From Apostichopus japonicus (lineage: Eukaryota > Echinodermata > Holothuroidea > Aspidochirotida > Stichopodidae), in assembly GCF_037975245.1 (NCBI RefSeq), contig NC_092577.1, positions 5,919,001 through 5,983,000 of the forward strand: 64,000 bases of DNA, read 5' to 3'. Below are positions 37,646-55,157 of the stretch, in pieces. Position 1 is the first letter of the stretch. Each line of letters begins with the position of its first letter. Under the pieces are notes generated by a model, which was not told the origin of the DNA, did no database searches, and saw only the letters and a list, made by a program, of their open reading frames with translations. The position numbers and the translations under genes are program-made.

Positions 37646-39505
37646 ACTGAAGGTATGTTTTTATGGATATGTATATTTATGTATCGGTATAAGAAGAGAA
37701 GAACAAATACTCATTTCGATTCAATTTTCGCATTATGTAAACAAATTCCTTTGTATCATTCAGATGACATACCTCTGTTGTTATCGGAACTCTAAATATA
37801 ATCGATGTACCGTATACATGTATAATATTCGTGAATAAATGACATAAAAAAATGAGAAAAAAAGACCCAATGACCGATATTTCAAAGGTGAATTGGTGAA
37901 ATTCACTCTGTTATCAAGACCTTCAATACGCACGTGTTACTGCTGTGGTCACATGAGCGTATGTACGATTTTAATCTAACAGCAACATATATGTAATTAA
38001 ATGTAAGGTCACTAAGGTGAACCAGTTAAATGGGTACTTGTACATATAGTTTCACTATACCTAACGGAAGTATTTATATGAATACCAATGTAAGATAGCG
38101 TACATAACTGAAGTATTTATATGAATACCAATGTAAGATAAGCAAACATTACTATAATGCGTCTAAGCAAGAGAAAGATTGACATCGTGCTATAATCCGG
38201 GTATCTAAGACGGATATAGAACCTGGTCCGACTCGGAGTGCTCTGAGACAACCATGTCACCAGCAGGATCTGAAATTACACCCTAAAGTTTTCCCCAAGT
38301 GTGTTATGAATACAAAACGCACTATTCTCAATCCATCTTTATTTCCGGTCCCTTCCATAATATTTCGTGTCCCTTCATATTTTCCAGTGCACACCAGGGC
38401 CCTTGAGATGCATGACCCCATCCCCTCCTTGTCCACCTCACCCTTTTCGTTAGGTCTGACCGATCTGTGGCTCTCAATATGCATGGGCAACAACATATAT
38501 AAGAAGTTACAATATCGTTCCTAAACGTGGCTTTTCTCTCTAATGACATAGCAACATATTGCATGATATGCATTCGAAAACAAATAGACACAGACCTTTT
38601 GAAAGTTATATAATCACTACTATTAATAATATCACTAATCGATATGGCCTGTCATTTATGATGATAACCTACTATTATTCCGGATGAATATGTTTATAGG
38701 TCGATACGTGAGATTATATTTATTAATTCTAGCAACCCGACGCATACGGCTAGCTTTTCAATAACAGCTCAATTCCGTTTCTTAGGAGATAATATAGATA
38801 GATGATAATGAAGATGGCGATGGGGATGGTTTCGCCTGCCCCAGCCCCCTCCCCCACCGGATCCCTTCCTCCTTCATCAAATTGATTACCCTTTAAATTT
38901 AAATGTAGGACCTACTCTGCGATGTGCCGTGTGTAGCGCACCCAGTACGTAACCAGACGTAATGAAATACCGCAAATAGGCTATGCTCATTTATGACGTT
39001 ATACCGACCTGGACGTTTTCTCAGAAGCTATAGCGTGAATATCATATTTGTAGAATGCATCTAACGCTACGCAATAATTATGTAACTAATAAATCATTAT
39101 CTTTGCCAGCAACGGTGAAGAACACGAAACAATGTGATAAGGTCCCAACGCGTTATTCCCTGCCAACATACATATACACGTGCTAAAAAGCGCGCATCAC
39201 GCGCACTTTCCAAGCATAGTATATACACGGAAAATATGGATAATATATTATCTTCGTGCGCAACCTTAGAAAAAAAAACGTTTGATAGTGTTACAGCGCT
39301 GTATTCGACGCAGTAGCATATCCCTGTTTACCAAAACATACACGCATGAAACAAATGCGCGCGTGCACTCAACTATAGGCTAATTATGACTTTATTGCGT
39401 CACAGATGAAGCCATAAGTGTTGTGCACAAACAAAAATCCACATACAGAAAATGATCGCTTCAGAGTGTCACATGTATTTCTGCATCTCGAAGTCTAGAA
39501 AGTTA
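37646..39505. other. No supported gene
   Basis: A short direct repeat at about 38063-38130 (TGAATACCAATGTAAGATA) and scattered small frames only. It ends at the first exon of the LsmAD gene. Confidence 0.4.
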
Positions 39506-39510
39506 AAACC

Positions 39511-43227
<3,717 letters not shown>

Positions 43228-43236
43228 TGCAATTAA

Positions 43237-43242
43237 AATAAA
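43237..43242 (+). terminator. Poly(A) signal of the LsmAD gene
   Basis: AATAAA ten bases after the TAA stop at 43225-43227; another AATAAA lies near 43346. Confidence 0.45.
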
Positions 43243-43524
43243 AATACCCGCCAAAAGACTATTTACAGAATGCAAACATTCTCCAAAAATTATCACTTTG
43301 ATCAATGTATACATGTATGTATTGTTTATTGAATGTTCTACTAAAAATAAATCTTATCATGGGGGTAATTTCTCTTTATGACGTATATTCCTGGGTTATG
43401 AAAATACTCGAAAAATGCGGCAGCTTCGATTGGGTCTACATTACCACTATACCCTATAGCAGCTGTAACTGACTTTCACGGTGCTTCTGTTGAATATCGT
43501 GTGTAGTTTCGATGTCTTCGTGAA

Positions 43525-43831
43525 GTGTATGATAAGCAAACGCATAGCAACCACTCACACAACGTAAGAAAAGGAAGCTTGCAACTGCCGACAAAAGGAC
43601 ACATGCCCACTAAATGGAAACTGCCAGGCATCAAACATCATATACAAGGCCGAAGTGAAAACCACCGACAACTGCAAGACTTACATAGGTCTAACGGAAG
43701 CCCCTTTCAAGCTTAGATATCGCAACCACAAGATGTCATTCAACCAGCCAAAACACCAAAACGCAACGGAACTCCGGAAGCACATCTGGCAGCTGGAGCA
43801 GAACAACAAGCCATTCACCATCAATTGGTAA
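43525..43831 (+). pseudogene. Penelope-like element C-terminal fragment (GIY-YIG endonuclease)
   Basis: The open frame 43604-43831 encodes CPLNGNCQASNIIYKAEV, then KTYIGLTEAPFKLRYRNHK, then a TELRKHIWQLEQ block ending at a stop. This is the Penelope GIY-YIG domain with its preceding Cys-rich motif. Upstream in the same frame, EKEACNCRQKDTC follows an in-frame TAA, so the copy is broken. Only the last 100 or so codons remain. It lies 300 bp downstream of the LsmAD gene on the same strand. Confidence 0.85.
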
Positions 43832-43839
43832 ATCGTTAC

Positions 43840-46800
43840 AGTCAAATGTTCCAGAACAAAACTAACTATATTCCCCATCGTACAAATGGAGAATAGCTAA
43901 CGTTTTTTTAACTTTGATGTGTGTTCTGTTTTATTTGTTTCCTAATTTAATGATTATTATCTGTATTTAAACACTTTACTATTATTACACGTTATTATCA
44001 TTACACCTAATTATTATTACCGATTATTATCACTATTCAAACACTCAAACACTATAAAAGTGTATTGATGAAGAATCATAACCCCATCATTGAACTTTGT
44101 ATCAATCTACCATACATCTCTTGCTTGGGATGCTGTTAACGATACGATATATCTCTTTTACTGCAGACCACAAAACAGGTTTTCAAAAAAAAACTCTATC
44201 ATAGGTCATTTGAATGCAAGAGGGGAACAATATTTAATCAAACTGGGTCAATTTCTTGAAAGGTTGTTATTCGAAACAATTTGACCGGGTTATGTTTACA
44301 AAATTAGCTAGGTTGATTGTACATTGAAATGTCGAAACTGTAACACATCGTCCTTTCGCCCTGGTCGTAATTAACCTCCAAATCAAGATAACAATTTCAT
44401 CTGGTTACAGTTTGAAGATGACCTCAACCATCTTAATTGTTACATCACATATTCATGTGTGCTGCATTTACATGGAACGCCAAACAATCTGGAGTGTTCA
44501 TGAAAGTATGTATATAGGGCCACACAATAATGTGCATCCTCAAATCAACGATATATACTTTCATGAAACAATTACCGAGGATAAAACTTAGGAAATAATC
44601 GCAGGAGCCTGCTCCACGTAACCATATTGAAGACACCTGGCTACAAAGACATTGACGTTTGTGTATAGACTTAACAGAACCTTCAGGGATAACTCCAAAC
44701 TTGGTAAAAAAATATTTTGGTTGTCATTACAAATATTTTAGATTACATCATCAAGTTAGTACATCTGCTAACATTAACACTGCAGTAGAATTTAGTAAGC
44801 AGACGAAGAAAGGAAACAGAACACATAATCTTTGATCTCTTTTTTTACTTCTTTTTTTTTAGTCGATATCGCGATTTCACGGCGGTTCTGAAGGGACAAA
44901 CAAGCTATAGACTAACTGCTTAAGTATATAACACGACATTCAAACAATGTAATATTCTTTGTCAAGGTGTCATGTGCGTGTAAGACTAAGAGGTTAGCAT
45001 GACTTGTCAACTCGACAAAGTCATATGTTTGATGTGTTTTCAAGTTTATTGCAATTCAGCAACCCGAAAACTTCCTGAAAGTCTGAAACTCGAAAACAAT
45101 ATTCAATATTTATTCTGATGCCGTGCTGTACTGACAAAGTAGGTCTACATCTTGGCCTTTCAAACCACCATACAATTCAAACAACAACAATTAGAGTAAA
45201 AATTGTCAAATCAAACTTATCTCTGATGGTTTTTATAGTCACAAGTTACATATGAATTTGGTTCAATTAAGATATATACAAAATGGATACCAGACTGCAA
45301 GAAACTAAATATGGATTTTTGTTGTTCTTGACAAAACGAGGACATGTTGTAGTGTATGACAGGTACAATGTAAGGTGTTTTGAAACGAAAACAACGAAAC
45401 ATTGTGTAAAGTCCGTGTAAATAATCTCTAGTAGGATGACAAAACGATTAGCAAATATTGACATTTACAAGTTAATCACATGAAACAGCTTATCGAATAC
45501 AAACTGTAAGGCTAACCAATAATATTCTTTCACATTACCTATGTTCATTATACAAGCAGATCTCTCATTACCTTTGTGTTATCACATGAATGGTAAAAAC
45601 TGTAAAAGAAAGCAAAAACAAAAAACAAAAAACAAAACGAAAAGACAAAAGGTCCCAAAAGGGAAAGAAGAAAGAACAATAGAAAGATCGCAAATTACGG
45701 AAACATGTATAACAATGTGTAATACCAGATATATTATATAAATATTAAAACAAATATTCATGAAAGTCGATTTAGAGTTAATTTTAAATTTTCCTTTCTT
45801 AGCAATTTGCTCGTGGAAGATTACCCCAAAAATGGTTACAATAATATTTGAGCAGCGAGGGGATAACATGAAAAGGATCTGTTAGTTTGCTTGCAAGAGT
45901 CTTAAACCTTGGGCAATTAAAGCCAAACATAAGAAACTGAAACTAAGTACCAACAAATAACGATATTTTCTTGACATACTTACATTGTGTATAATATTCG
46001 GAATTAATTTGCAATTATAAAACCTTTGATCAAATGTTTCCAGTGAATTGTTGAACTACTATTGGTCACAGCCATGAGTAAACTACAAGACCTACCATAT
46101 ATAGAAGTACGATCATTGATTTCAAGCTTCAGTACAAAAAAATGTTCAGATTATCATTATCTTGTTCGAATTATTATTGAATGACGTAACAGACTCGTCA
46201 CTGGATTGTCTTTAATCGGCTGTAATGGAACTTAAGGGAAGATACATAACTAAATTATACATGAATATAAATTTCTAGCTCGCGTAGTGATAAGATAAAG
46301 GAGAGTACAATAAAAACCAATCTTTATCTTTAAATTAACTGATTAAGTACAAAATATTAATGTTATGTAATGATCATTATATTACTTAATATACACGTCA
46401 TCGTAAACCATACCACATATTATGTTTACAGTGGGCTTTAAAATCCATAGATTACATAATGAATATTGAAAAATAAACTAAGGCAATAGCCAAAAAAAAA
46501 TGCGCAAAGCAACCCCCACACCAGCAAAAACAAATAAAAACAATTAGAAAATTAAAATTAAAACTGGTAGCTGTAAGTGAAGGTAAATGATGCATAAACT
46601 GTCATTACTTGTAATAACAAACTGTTACAGGAAATATTTAAGCTAAATAAGAAAAAGAAGCCTATGTAAATGACGTCATGTGACTGGAAATATCTTGAAG
46701 TTCGATATACACCAAAACGTCCTCCATTTGTTCTCTTTAGGAAGACAAATTCGATATAACAGATCAATTATAGTGTAACATGCAATTGTTGACCTATGAT

Positions 46801-47950
46801 AGATATCGTAGTGTCTCCAACACATTCGATGAGTTTTCGATAAGATTACTTTATGAAAAAAACGCAAACAGTAAAAAATAATCATTTTTAAATGGTTTCG
46901 AAGCTAATTAAAAGATACGTATAAGTTTCATTGTCGAAAGACAAAAGTAAGCATTGAAGGTTAAATCATTGGACTGAGGAGTTATATTGGTAGATTATAC
47001 AACAAGCTTCACGATTGGTTATTCTCTGTCAAAGATATACAAATGATATCACATTGATCTGAAGACACATCAATCCCCATCGATCCTACCTCCCACCCCA
47101 AGGTTCACGAATATCAAAGTGATTATTCTGATCCGTAGATAAAAATATGACAATGCGTTTCCTAACGTTTTTTAGTTACTTCCCCTTGATAAGAATGACT
47201 TTATAAGCCGCGAGGAGGCCTTGGCTCTGGTGAGGGGTAAGATGCCTTCTAGATTAGGTATTCGGTGGACAGAGTGCTTGCGTCCGCAGGGTACAGCACA
47301 GTCACCAGGAGGAACCTAATATAGGTTGAATCTCCCAGGAAGGGTGATCCCAGGTCTTGGGCGGAGGTCAAGCTCTCTGCCGTCTCATATTTTCTCTGTT
47401 TTGTTTCTTGATTTTTTTCTGCTTCCAAAAGTTGAAGGTAATTGTCTCTACTTATGACTACCGTATTACATTGTATCCACTTTCATATATTTTACGGTTC
47501 CTCCCACATATTTCCTACCTGCAGGGGCTGCATTCTGTCCATCTCGAACAGGATTACATCCCCTACCTATATTATATCTAGTATTTACATATAAAATCGG
47601 AAAAGAACGACATAGAAGAAAAGTAAAGCATCTCGAGATAGCCTAACAAGACTGAAAAAAGAGCAAAATATGAACTGATAATAAATGTTGAATGAGTAAA
47701 GATATCATAATGAGTAATAAATAATACTAATACATAACCAAATTTAAAACCAAAATTGTCACGTACATTTGATTTTACCACAAATTTGTGTATTCCAGAA
47801 TCTTAGGTCAGCTCGGCATTTCTCTTATCTGGTGTCTACTCACCTCAAGTGCCTAGTTTGGTAGGGTAAAGAGTAGTTTAACGATTGACTTATACATTCA
47901 TTGTAAAAACAGAAACATTAAAGAACTGAGACAAGAATAACACTGATTGC
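43840..47950. other. Gene-poor AT-rich stretch
   Basis: Frames up to 95 codons on either strand lack exon borders and family features. I found no repeat with more than one copy here. Confidence 0.45.
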
Positions 47951-47964
47951 CTCTGATTTCAGAA

Positions 47965-48135
47965 ATATTTGGTGTTACTCTTACGTTACATCAGTATGGT
48001 GTTACCATTACGTAACATCAGTATGATATTACCATTACGTAACATCAGTATGGTATTACCATTACGTAAAGTATGTATGGTATTACAATTACGTAACATC
48101 AGTATAGAATTATCATTACGTAACATCAGTTGAAC
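47965..48135 (+). repeat. 27-bp minisatellite, about six copies
   Basis: Units contain ATTACGTAACATCAGTATGG. Each includes the 8-bp palindrome TTACGTAA. It is followed by AT-rich DNA with no gene to 48740. Confidence 0.8.
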
Positions 48136-48779
48136 TCTAAATGCGTAGTATATTCTGAGAAAATGCAGCAAAAGTATTATAAATTATATTACAATGTGAC
48201 ATCTGATAGTCCGTTTAGTGCAGGATGCGAGTACAATTATACATTCATTACTTGAATTATCACTAGGTAATCCGTTTAATGTAACAAAGAACTATACATT
48301 TACCATATTAGATATCAGTAGTTGATCCGTGTAATGTAACAACGAATTACACTTTCGATATATTATTAAGCTTTAGTTAATAATTGTAAATTCATAACCT
48401 GATCATAACCTACATTCACTATGATATTACGTAATGTCATATAATCTGTACGATAAAGAACACGATTACACATTCATATGTCTATATAACAGCAGTAATT
48501 CCGTTCCATATGTCACCTGATTGAACGATCGCTATATGAAGAAGTAGCAGCTAATGCGTTCTATACGTCACGTGTCTACAACAATTAATGAGTTCAGCAG
48601 AACTGGAAAGGCTAAGTCCTCTCAAGATTTTTTTTTTAAATTTTACTTGAAGCTTAAAGACGAGCATCGTTGATAATTAATATCTACTCGCAAAATGTAT
48701 GATAAATAATCAGAAAGGAAAAAACGATTAACTAAATAAAACAGTCTGCCATGGCATCTCCAGACACGTTACTGAGAAG

Positions 48780-48930
48780 AGTGTCAGACTATCTCCTCTC
48801 ACTATCTCCACCCCCTTCCCTCCAATCTCCAACTCTCTCACCCCTGCTCTCTCTCTCCACCCCCTATCTCCACCTTTCTCTATCCAACTGTCTCTATCTC
48901 TCCACCTCTCTGTCTGCCTCTCTCTCTGGA
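48780..48930 (+). repeat. CT-rich low-complexity tract
   Basis: Degenerate (TCTC)/(CCCT) repeats. The 79-codon Ser/Leu/Pro-rich frame starting at 48751 is explained by this composition. Confidence 0.75.
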
Positions 48931-49084
48931 AGAGTACACGTTAGACAGTCTGCTGTTCTTCGTGGAGATAACTCTAGTTCAAATATTTAACCTAGAAAGA
49001 TAACAAATTATTACTATTTAAAAGTGTTGTCCCTTCAACGAACAATTGCAGTTAATGAAGGGATGACATATTACGACAGATGTC

Positions 49085-49595
49085 ACCTGTTTCACATAAT
49101 AAGAGGTTCACCTGCTACACATACTGACAGAGATCCCTGCCGCACATAATAAGAGGCATCACATGCTACACATACTTATAGAGATCCCTGCTACACAAAA
49201 TAACAGGCACCACGCGCTGCACAGACTGACAGAGATCCCTGATACACATAATAACCGGCATCACATGATACACATACTGACAGAGATCCCTGTTACACAT
49301 CATAACAGGCATCACCTAATAAAAAAATACTTGCAGAGACCCTGCTACGCATAATAACAGACATCACCTGCTACACATACTGACAGAGATCACTGCTACA
49401 CATAATAATATGTATTGCCTGCTACACAGATTGACAGAGATCCCTGCTACACATAATAATAGGTATCGCCTGCTACACAGATTGACAGAGATCCCTGCTA
49501 CACATAATAATAGGTATCGCCTCCTACACAGATTGACAGAGATCCCTGCTTCACATAATATTATTGAGCATTTGCTACACAGACTGATATGAATC
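49085..49595 (+). repeat. About 51-bp minisatellite, ten copies
   Basis: Units hold GACAGAGATCCCTGCTACAC, then ATAATAACAGGCATCACCTG. The rightmost copies are the most alike. Frames on both strands are repeat artefacts. Confidence 0.85.
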
Positions 49596-50086
49596 ATCTG
49601 CTTTCATATTATTTCAAACCAACTAACCAATTAAGGGTTAAACAAGTTTGATCACGGAGAGATATTTCAGTTTTTCTTTCTATATTCCTATTCAGACCTT
49701 ATCCGTGAGATGCAGAGATAACTGTTTTGAGTGATATGTTTCTCAGCACTGCTTATAGAAGATGTTTATCAATTTACCAATGATGCGTCCTAACGTGTTA
49801 GTCCTGTCAGAATATCCAGAGCTCAGTGTAAATTACTTTATGAAAAAAAATCCTCCCCATGCCCCCTTCTTACTAACCAACTTTGAGATGCCAAATTTGA
49901 TCTCTCCTCACAAAATTCCCTTTTGTTATGTGTTGGTTTCAATTGAGGAATACATTTGTTACCGGTTATGAAGTAGGAATACGAATTTACAATTACTTAT
50001 TTGTATACGTTTGTTACAGAAAATCTCATTAAAAAAAATGATTATAACAAGTGAGTCTCATTCAGCTGTGATATTCCTTACTAACC

Positions 50087-53000
50087 TCACGAGACTGTGC
50101 ATTTCTTCCTAGACCTTGTCCGCTTCTGTGCTGCATCCTGAACAAAATACAAAGAAAATAATCATATCTTAATACGTAATGGCTATCAATTATAGGGCAA
50201 GTAATTTACGACTGCCTTGACAGAAGAGAACAAGTAGCTATTACTAATAACAAAATTCCGCCAGAGAATCAGGTAGTAATTCATATCAAGATGAATTGAT
50301 TGCTTTGTGTATAAACATAACACTTGGTAAGTCTCGTCACACGCCCTCTATCCTTTATTAAATAGGCACGTGTAAAGTTTCTAGTTTCTTTGTCTATGTT
50401 TAAGTGTATTTTAGCGGGGGGGGGGGGTGTTTTTTTGTTGGTGGCCTGACCTTGATAAGCTCTGCTTCTGCCAGGTCTCTCCCACATCATTTGTATATAT
50501 CAATTGTTTAATTCATATGGAAAGTATTTGTATTGTATATTCAAATGTTATGTGTTCACTTTGTCTATGTTATGGTGAAGTGGAAATAAATAGTTTTCAA
50601 TTTCAATTTCAATTTCAATTGACAGTTACAGCGGTAGTAACGAAAATGACTTTCTTAATACGACAAATGATTTAGTGCTATAAAATATTTAGAATAATTC
50701 ATCGTTTTGATGCGAATTATTGATCCAATCTTGATCTCTGTTGTTAATAGTGAGCACATTAAATTTAGGACAGATAGAAGGATTTAAGACGTCTCAACTA
50801 CATCAAAGACTAATACAAGTGGGCAGCCTGGGACAATTTAACATATTATAAACATTTCGTAATAAAAACAACTAGTTAAAACCAACTCAATATTTTAGGA
50901 CATAGTTCAAGGTCTTATTCACTCCGTTAATAATCTATTTAACTATATTTTATCTCTCTTTTGATCTCTGGTGATCACATTAGATCTCTGTTCACACTAC
51001 ACATATCATACTACACAAACTACACATCTCATTACTCACATCTAATATAGGCCTGTTTTGTGCTGGGTTGGTTCAGGTTGTAATGACTAGTAGTTACATA
51101 GGAGGTCGACTTTCTGTTACGATGAAGTCATCCATGAAACCTCAATATAATTTTGCATTATGGTTTAAGATACTGAAAACGCAGCTCTGAATTTTTAGTA
51201 TTCCAGAATACAACTATAGCCCTTTGACTTTTCAAATTTATTTCGAAAATTTTATATCGTTCATTTATTATAATGGTAAAATTTCATTTACCTTTTTTAT
51301 TTTTTCTCAAAACAAATGTGTACAACGAAAACTATGTCTGCTAACAAGAAGCATTAGGCAAGGAAAAACAAACAAATGGATAAACTGCTCAGTAATATTG
51401 CCAATGCCCAAAACAAATTTCATAAATAGGTTAGCGGAGCCTCCGCAGTGTTGCTGCATGTTTTTTTTTTAATATTTATTGGACTAAACATATTAAGACT
51501 ATACTGCTGACTAATTATTGCTCATATTTTGACTACTGCCATATTGCAAGGGGAGGGGAAATACCCCCTCAATTCCTCCACCCCTTACGGACTCTCATAG
51601 TTTCTCGGACTATAACATATGAAGACTTAACTTCTTCCTAATTATTGCTCATATTTTGACTACTGCCATATTGCAAGGGGAGGGGATATACCCCTAAAAT
51701 ACCCCACCCGTTACGGACTCTTATAATTTCTCGGTTTATAACATATTAAGACTAAACTTCTGCCTAATTATTGCTCATATTTTGACTACTGCCATATTGC
51801 AAGGGGAGGGGAAATACCCCTTCAGTTCCCCCACCCCTTGCGGACTCTCATAGTTTCTCTGATACTACATATCTATTTACTCACATCTGGTGTAGTCCTG
51901 CTTTCTGTCGCTTGGTTGATATGACTAGTGGTTACGTCAACGGTATCTTCGTCTCGCTTATCATCATCACCACCGTCACCACCATCATCATCACCACCAT
52001 CATCATCATTAGTGGTCTTTGTAACAGAAGTAGAAAAAAACTGTTAGTTTAAGTTTAGTGTACAGCTCGTTAACAGTCCTGTATGCCGAGGCTCATCAAT
52101 CTAAGTGACAGGATGTACAGGCCATTAGGGGAGTTCCTCAGATGCAATCCACAACCCAATGGGGAAAACATAACATTGTCAATGAGGAAAACATACCATT
52201 GTCAATGAGGAAAACATACCATAGTCAATGGGGAAAACATACCATTGTCAATGGGGAAAACATACCATTGTCAATGGGGAAACATACCATTGTCAATGGG
52301 GAAAACATACCATTGTCAATTGGGAAACATACCACTGTCAATGGGGAAACATACCATAGTCAATGGGGAAAACATACCATAATGACATCGTCATAAATGA
52401 TTTCCATAAATGTTGACGTACTTTTGCTTGAAACGAGATACCAATATAGTTTAAACTGTCGCACATTGTGGAACTTTTGGTGTCACGTGTTGCAAAATAT
52501 TTGACAGATATAGTTGTTTTACTTGCTCATTTTCGTCCTATTTCTTTGACTTTAAAATGGACACGAATCTAACTTCCCCATATAAGTTGCAGAAATAAAG
52601 GAAAACTATGAAAGGTTTGTGTATTTATATATATCATCATATCTCTATTCTGAAAGAAGAATGAATGTCTCATAAAACACGACTTACCTACTTTAATGTA
52701 TTTCTTAAGCCCGGGTCACATCCGCGCGATTCAACACGCGATTCAACTCGCAACTAAAATCACGCGCATCAGAAAAGTTGCTTCTGAGAAGTTGCGCTGA
52801 TTAGGACATTTTTCTATTGCAAATCAACCCAAATCGACGGCGCAACTTTTATTGCGCAACAAGTTGATACCCGTGTCTTACTACGCGATTCAACCTTCAA
52901 TTGTATTGCGAGTTGAATCGCGTGTTGAATCGCGCAGATGTGACCCGGGCTTAACTATATGGTTAGTTTCTCTCTATAGTAACAGTATAGCGATTCTTAA

Positions 53001-53736
53001 TTAATAACGATAGCAATCCGGACGTTGAAGGGTGAAAATTGCAGTAGTATATGACAATATTTCAAACCTTTTTGACGGTGTAATGTTCGACATTCAATAG
53101 TAATTTGTTTCCTTTATCCATAAACATGAAAATAGCTACAGATCTAGGTAATTAATCAAGATTGTTCCTGCATCGCCGTGGTTACACCCTACAGTTATGT
53201 CCAAGATGTCTATATGCGCAAAATATCAAAATATATATGTATTACAACTATTAAACGATGAGTTACTTATTAAACTCCACTGAAGAAAGGTGGTGGACCA
53301 AAGACGTCCATGTAGAGGGATGGGCTAATTTTAATTTTCATCCAACTTTGGGTAACATAGTTTTATACTTTTTCTCTTAGACAATCTACCTAAATCTTGT
53401 AGTAATTGAAAGTCTATCCGTTTCTTTATTTAGCATTTCTTTGACTGTGTGTGCCGAAGGAAGGTTATTTAGGCAGTATCTCAACTTGACATTGAGAAAA
53501 GTAGTATCAGCATACGTGATACCAACTGAATATAATCTAAATTCCTATTCGATACATATCAATTATAAAACTTTCCTGCCTGACGAGAATCAAGTATAAT
53601 ACACTTTGATCTTATTTTTCTTTCCACAGTAATACGCCTCCTGCCTGTTACTAATGTACTGTTACTAATTAACAGGAACATGAATATATGTCTCTCTTAC
53701 CTCTTCTACTAGTACATCGCCCCGACTGTCACACTC
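50087..53736 (-). CDS. Chain of small minus-strand exons encoding an acidic then basic tail (partial gene)
   Basis: Three exons, all phase 0. The first is 53736-53701 (acceptor CTTCCTTTCAG, donor GTAAGA), encoding ECDSRGDVLVEE. The second is 52016-51885 (acceptor TGTTACAAAG, donor GTGAGT), 44 residues with an Asp/Gly run (NDDDGGDDDGGDGGDDD) and a Thr/Ser-rich end. The third is 50137-50087 (acceptor TTTTGTTCAG), encoding DAAQKRTRSRKKCTVS and a TGA stop. The chain reads through without a stop and ends in a basic peptide. A degenerate copy of the end of the second exon lies at 51034-51120. Upstream exons were not found. No family is recognised. A cytoplasmic tail or nuclear protein terminus are both possible. 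The evidence is splice signals and phase only. Confidence 0.4.
51034..51120 (-). pseudogene. Degenerate duplicate of the acidic-tail exon
   Basis: On the minus strand it shares GTAACTACTAGTCAT, CAACC, CAGCACAAAACAGG and the donor-side ATGTGAGTAA with the exon at 51885-52016. The frame has stops and the Asp-rich part is missing. Confidence 0.5.
51485..51860 (+). repeat. 126-127-bp tandem triplication
   Basis: CTAATTATTGCTCATATTTT occurs at 51511, 51638 and 51764. Each unit continues with GACTACTGCCATATTGCAAG, a G-rich/C-rich block and GGACTCT. It sits in the intron between the duplicated acidic-tail exons. Confidence 0.9.
52155..52385 (+). repeat. 22-23-bp minisatellite, about ten copies
   Basis: The unit is GTCAATGGGGAAAACATACC then ATT, with one-base length variants. 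The 84-codon Asn/Gly/His-rich frame across it is an artefact. Confidence 0.9.
52709..52950. mobile_element. TTAA-flanked MITE with about 48-bp terminal inverted repeats
   Basis: The left end starts GCCCGGGTCACATC and the right end is its complement (GATGTGACCCGGGC). The match runs through CGCGATTCAACACGCGATTC to about 48 bp, with one mismatch. TTAA lies on both sides (52705-52708 and 52951-52954), the target duplication of piggyBac-type and some related elements. It is 242 bp with no coding capacity. GCGATTCAA is repeated inside each terminal repeat. Confidence 0.85.
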
Positions 53737-55150
53737 CTGAAAGGAAGAGAAAGTTTATTATCATGAGACTTTGATATTGTATTCAGGATAATATGATAAG
53801 GCGAAGCAAAAAATTGTATAAGTTAGAGTGATATATGTTCACAAATATCGCAGTAAACTATTCCTGGCAGGTATAAACGCACATCTGTATTGAGCACACT
53901 TAAGTCAATATAGGAGACATACTCGTCATTGCAAGATGCACGGACGTTATAATATGAATACACACATCAGCTTTATAGGGAAGACAACATTAGTTTTAAA
54001 CCCGTTATCAAACACTGAAGAACGCATTTAATACCGAGTGACGTCAAAATGATGAACTTCTTACTGAGATGGTCAGATGGATACAATGGGCGAGAGGATG
54101 ACGAGAAGGAAAAGAGGACAGTATTCAAAGATAGAACTATTTATACGATCCCCGTGATTGAATCGATGGAATGTACAAACAATGTTTTCTCTTGAATATC
54201 CCATGAAGCAGTATTTTGCTATCGTATCCCGTAGGCAATCCTTTAATGATATCCATGAAAGTTTGGGAGATGCAGTTGAAAGATAAAATCTCGAAGAGCA
54301 GTATCAAGGAAAGATAACGATAGTTCAAATAGATTAGAGATCTGTGTAGATCTGTTATTGTTGACAAATTTCATGAAATATCATGAAATTATATTAACCC
54401 TTCAATAGTTTATTTCTTCCATATTTGCCATGTCACGCGCGTATTTGATCTTTGAAGTTTGTAAATAATTATTTCATGACTAAATATTTCCATCCTTGCT
54501 TTCAACCTTAATCATTGCAGTGTAAACACGGTACACATTGCAATTATTTCTTCCAAAAAACATACATATACAGTATTCACTACATAAACTAATATACCCA
54601 TAACATTATACATACAACAGGAAAACTCATTGTAGTGTGGTAAACGTATGTTATTTCATATAAGGCTATTCAAACTTTGCCCCACTCTATGTTCCATCTT
54701 AGGCAAATTTAGACCAGGAAGGGTTGACGGTTTGTTAATTTGGAAATTAGCAGTTTGTTATAGCATGGAGCTATAAATGGTTATAGTAACCAATACGCTC
54801 TGTATATTTCTCAGCCCAGTCCGCAGAAACTACAGTATGTGAGTTATGTATTGCATTATCTCTATGTACTGACTGGACTCGGACTTAGATTGGGTTGCTC
54901 ATATACTCTATAGAACTCTGTTCGGACTCGAGAGTACCATACTTTGACCAAGTAGCCTCGGACTCGGCTCGGAATCAGGAAAAATCGACTCAACTACATC
55001 AGAGTGTTTCTTATACTATAAGATACATACATATTGAATAGTTCTGATGGAAATAGTACTAATATCAATAGGAACCAGTTGAAGATACAACGACATAATG
55101 TTGCATTACAGTATCGTCAGCGCTTAAATATAAATATGAAGATACAATAG
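53000..55150. other. No gene apart from the small exon at 53701-53736
   Basis: AT-rich. A 76-codon minus frame at 54137-54367 has no splice context. Confidence 0.4.
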
Positions 55151-55157
55151 CTACGTT

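Noticed and set aside
47965-49595. CRISPR array
   Set aside because: The repeats are directly adjacent and degenerate with no unique spacers, in eukaryotic DNA.
49163-49597. Repeat frames resembling short zinc-finger-like or His-rich peptides
   Set aside because: These are artefacts of the 51-bp minisatellite.
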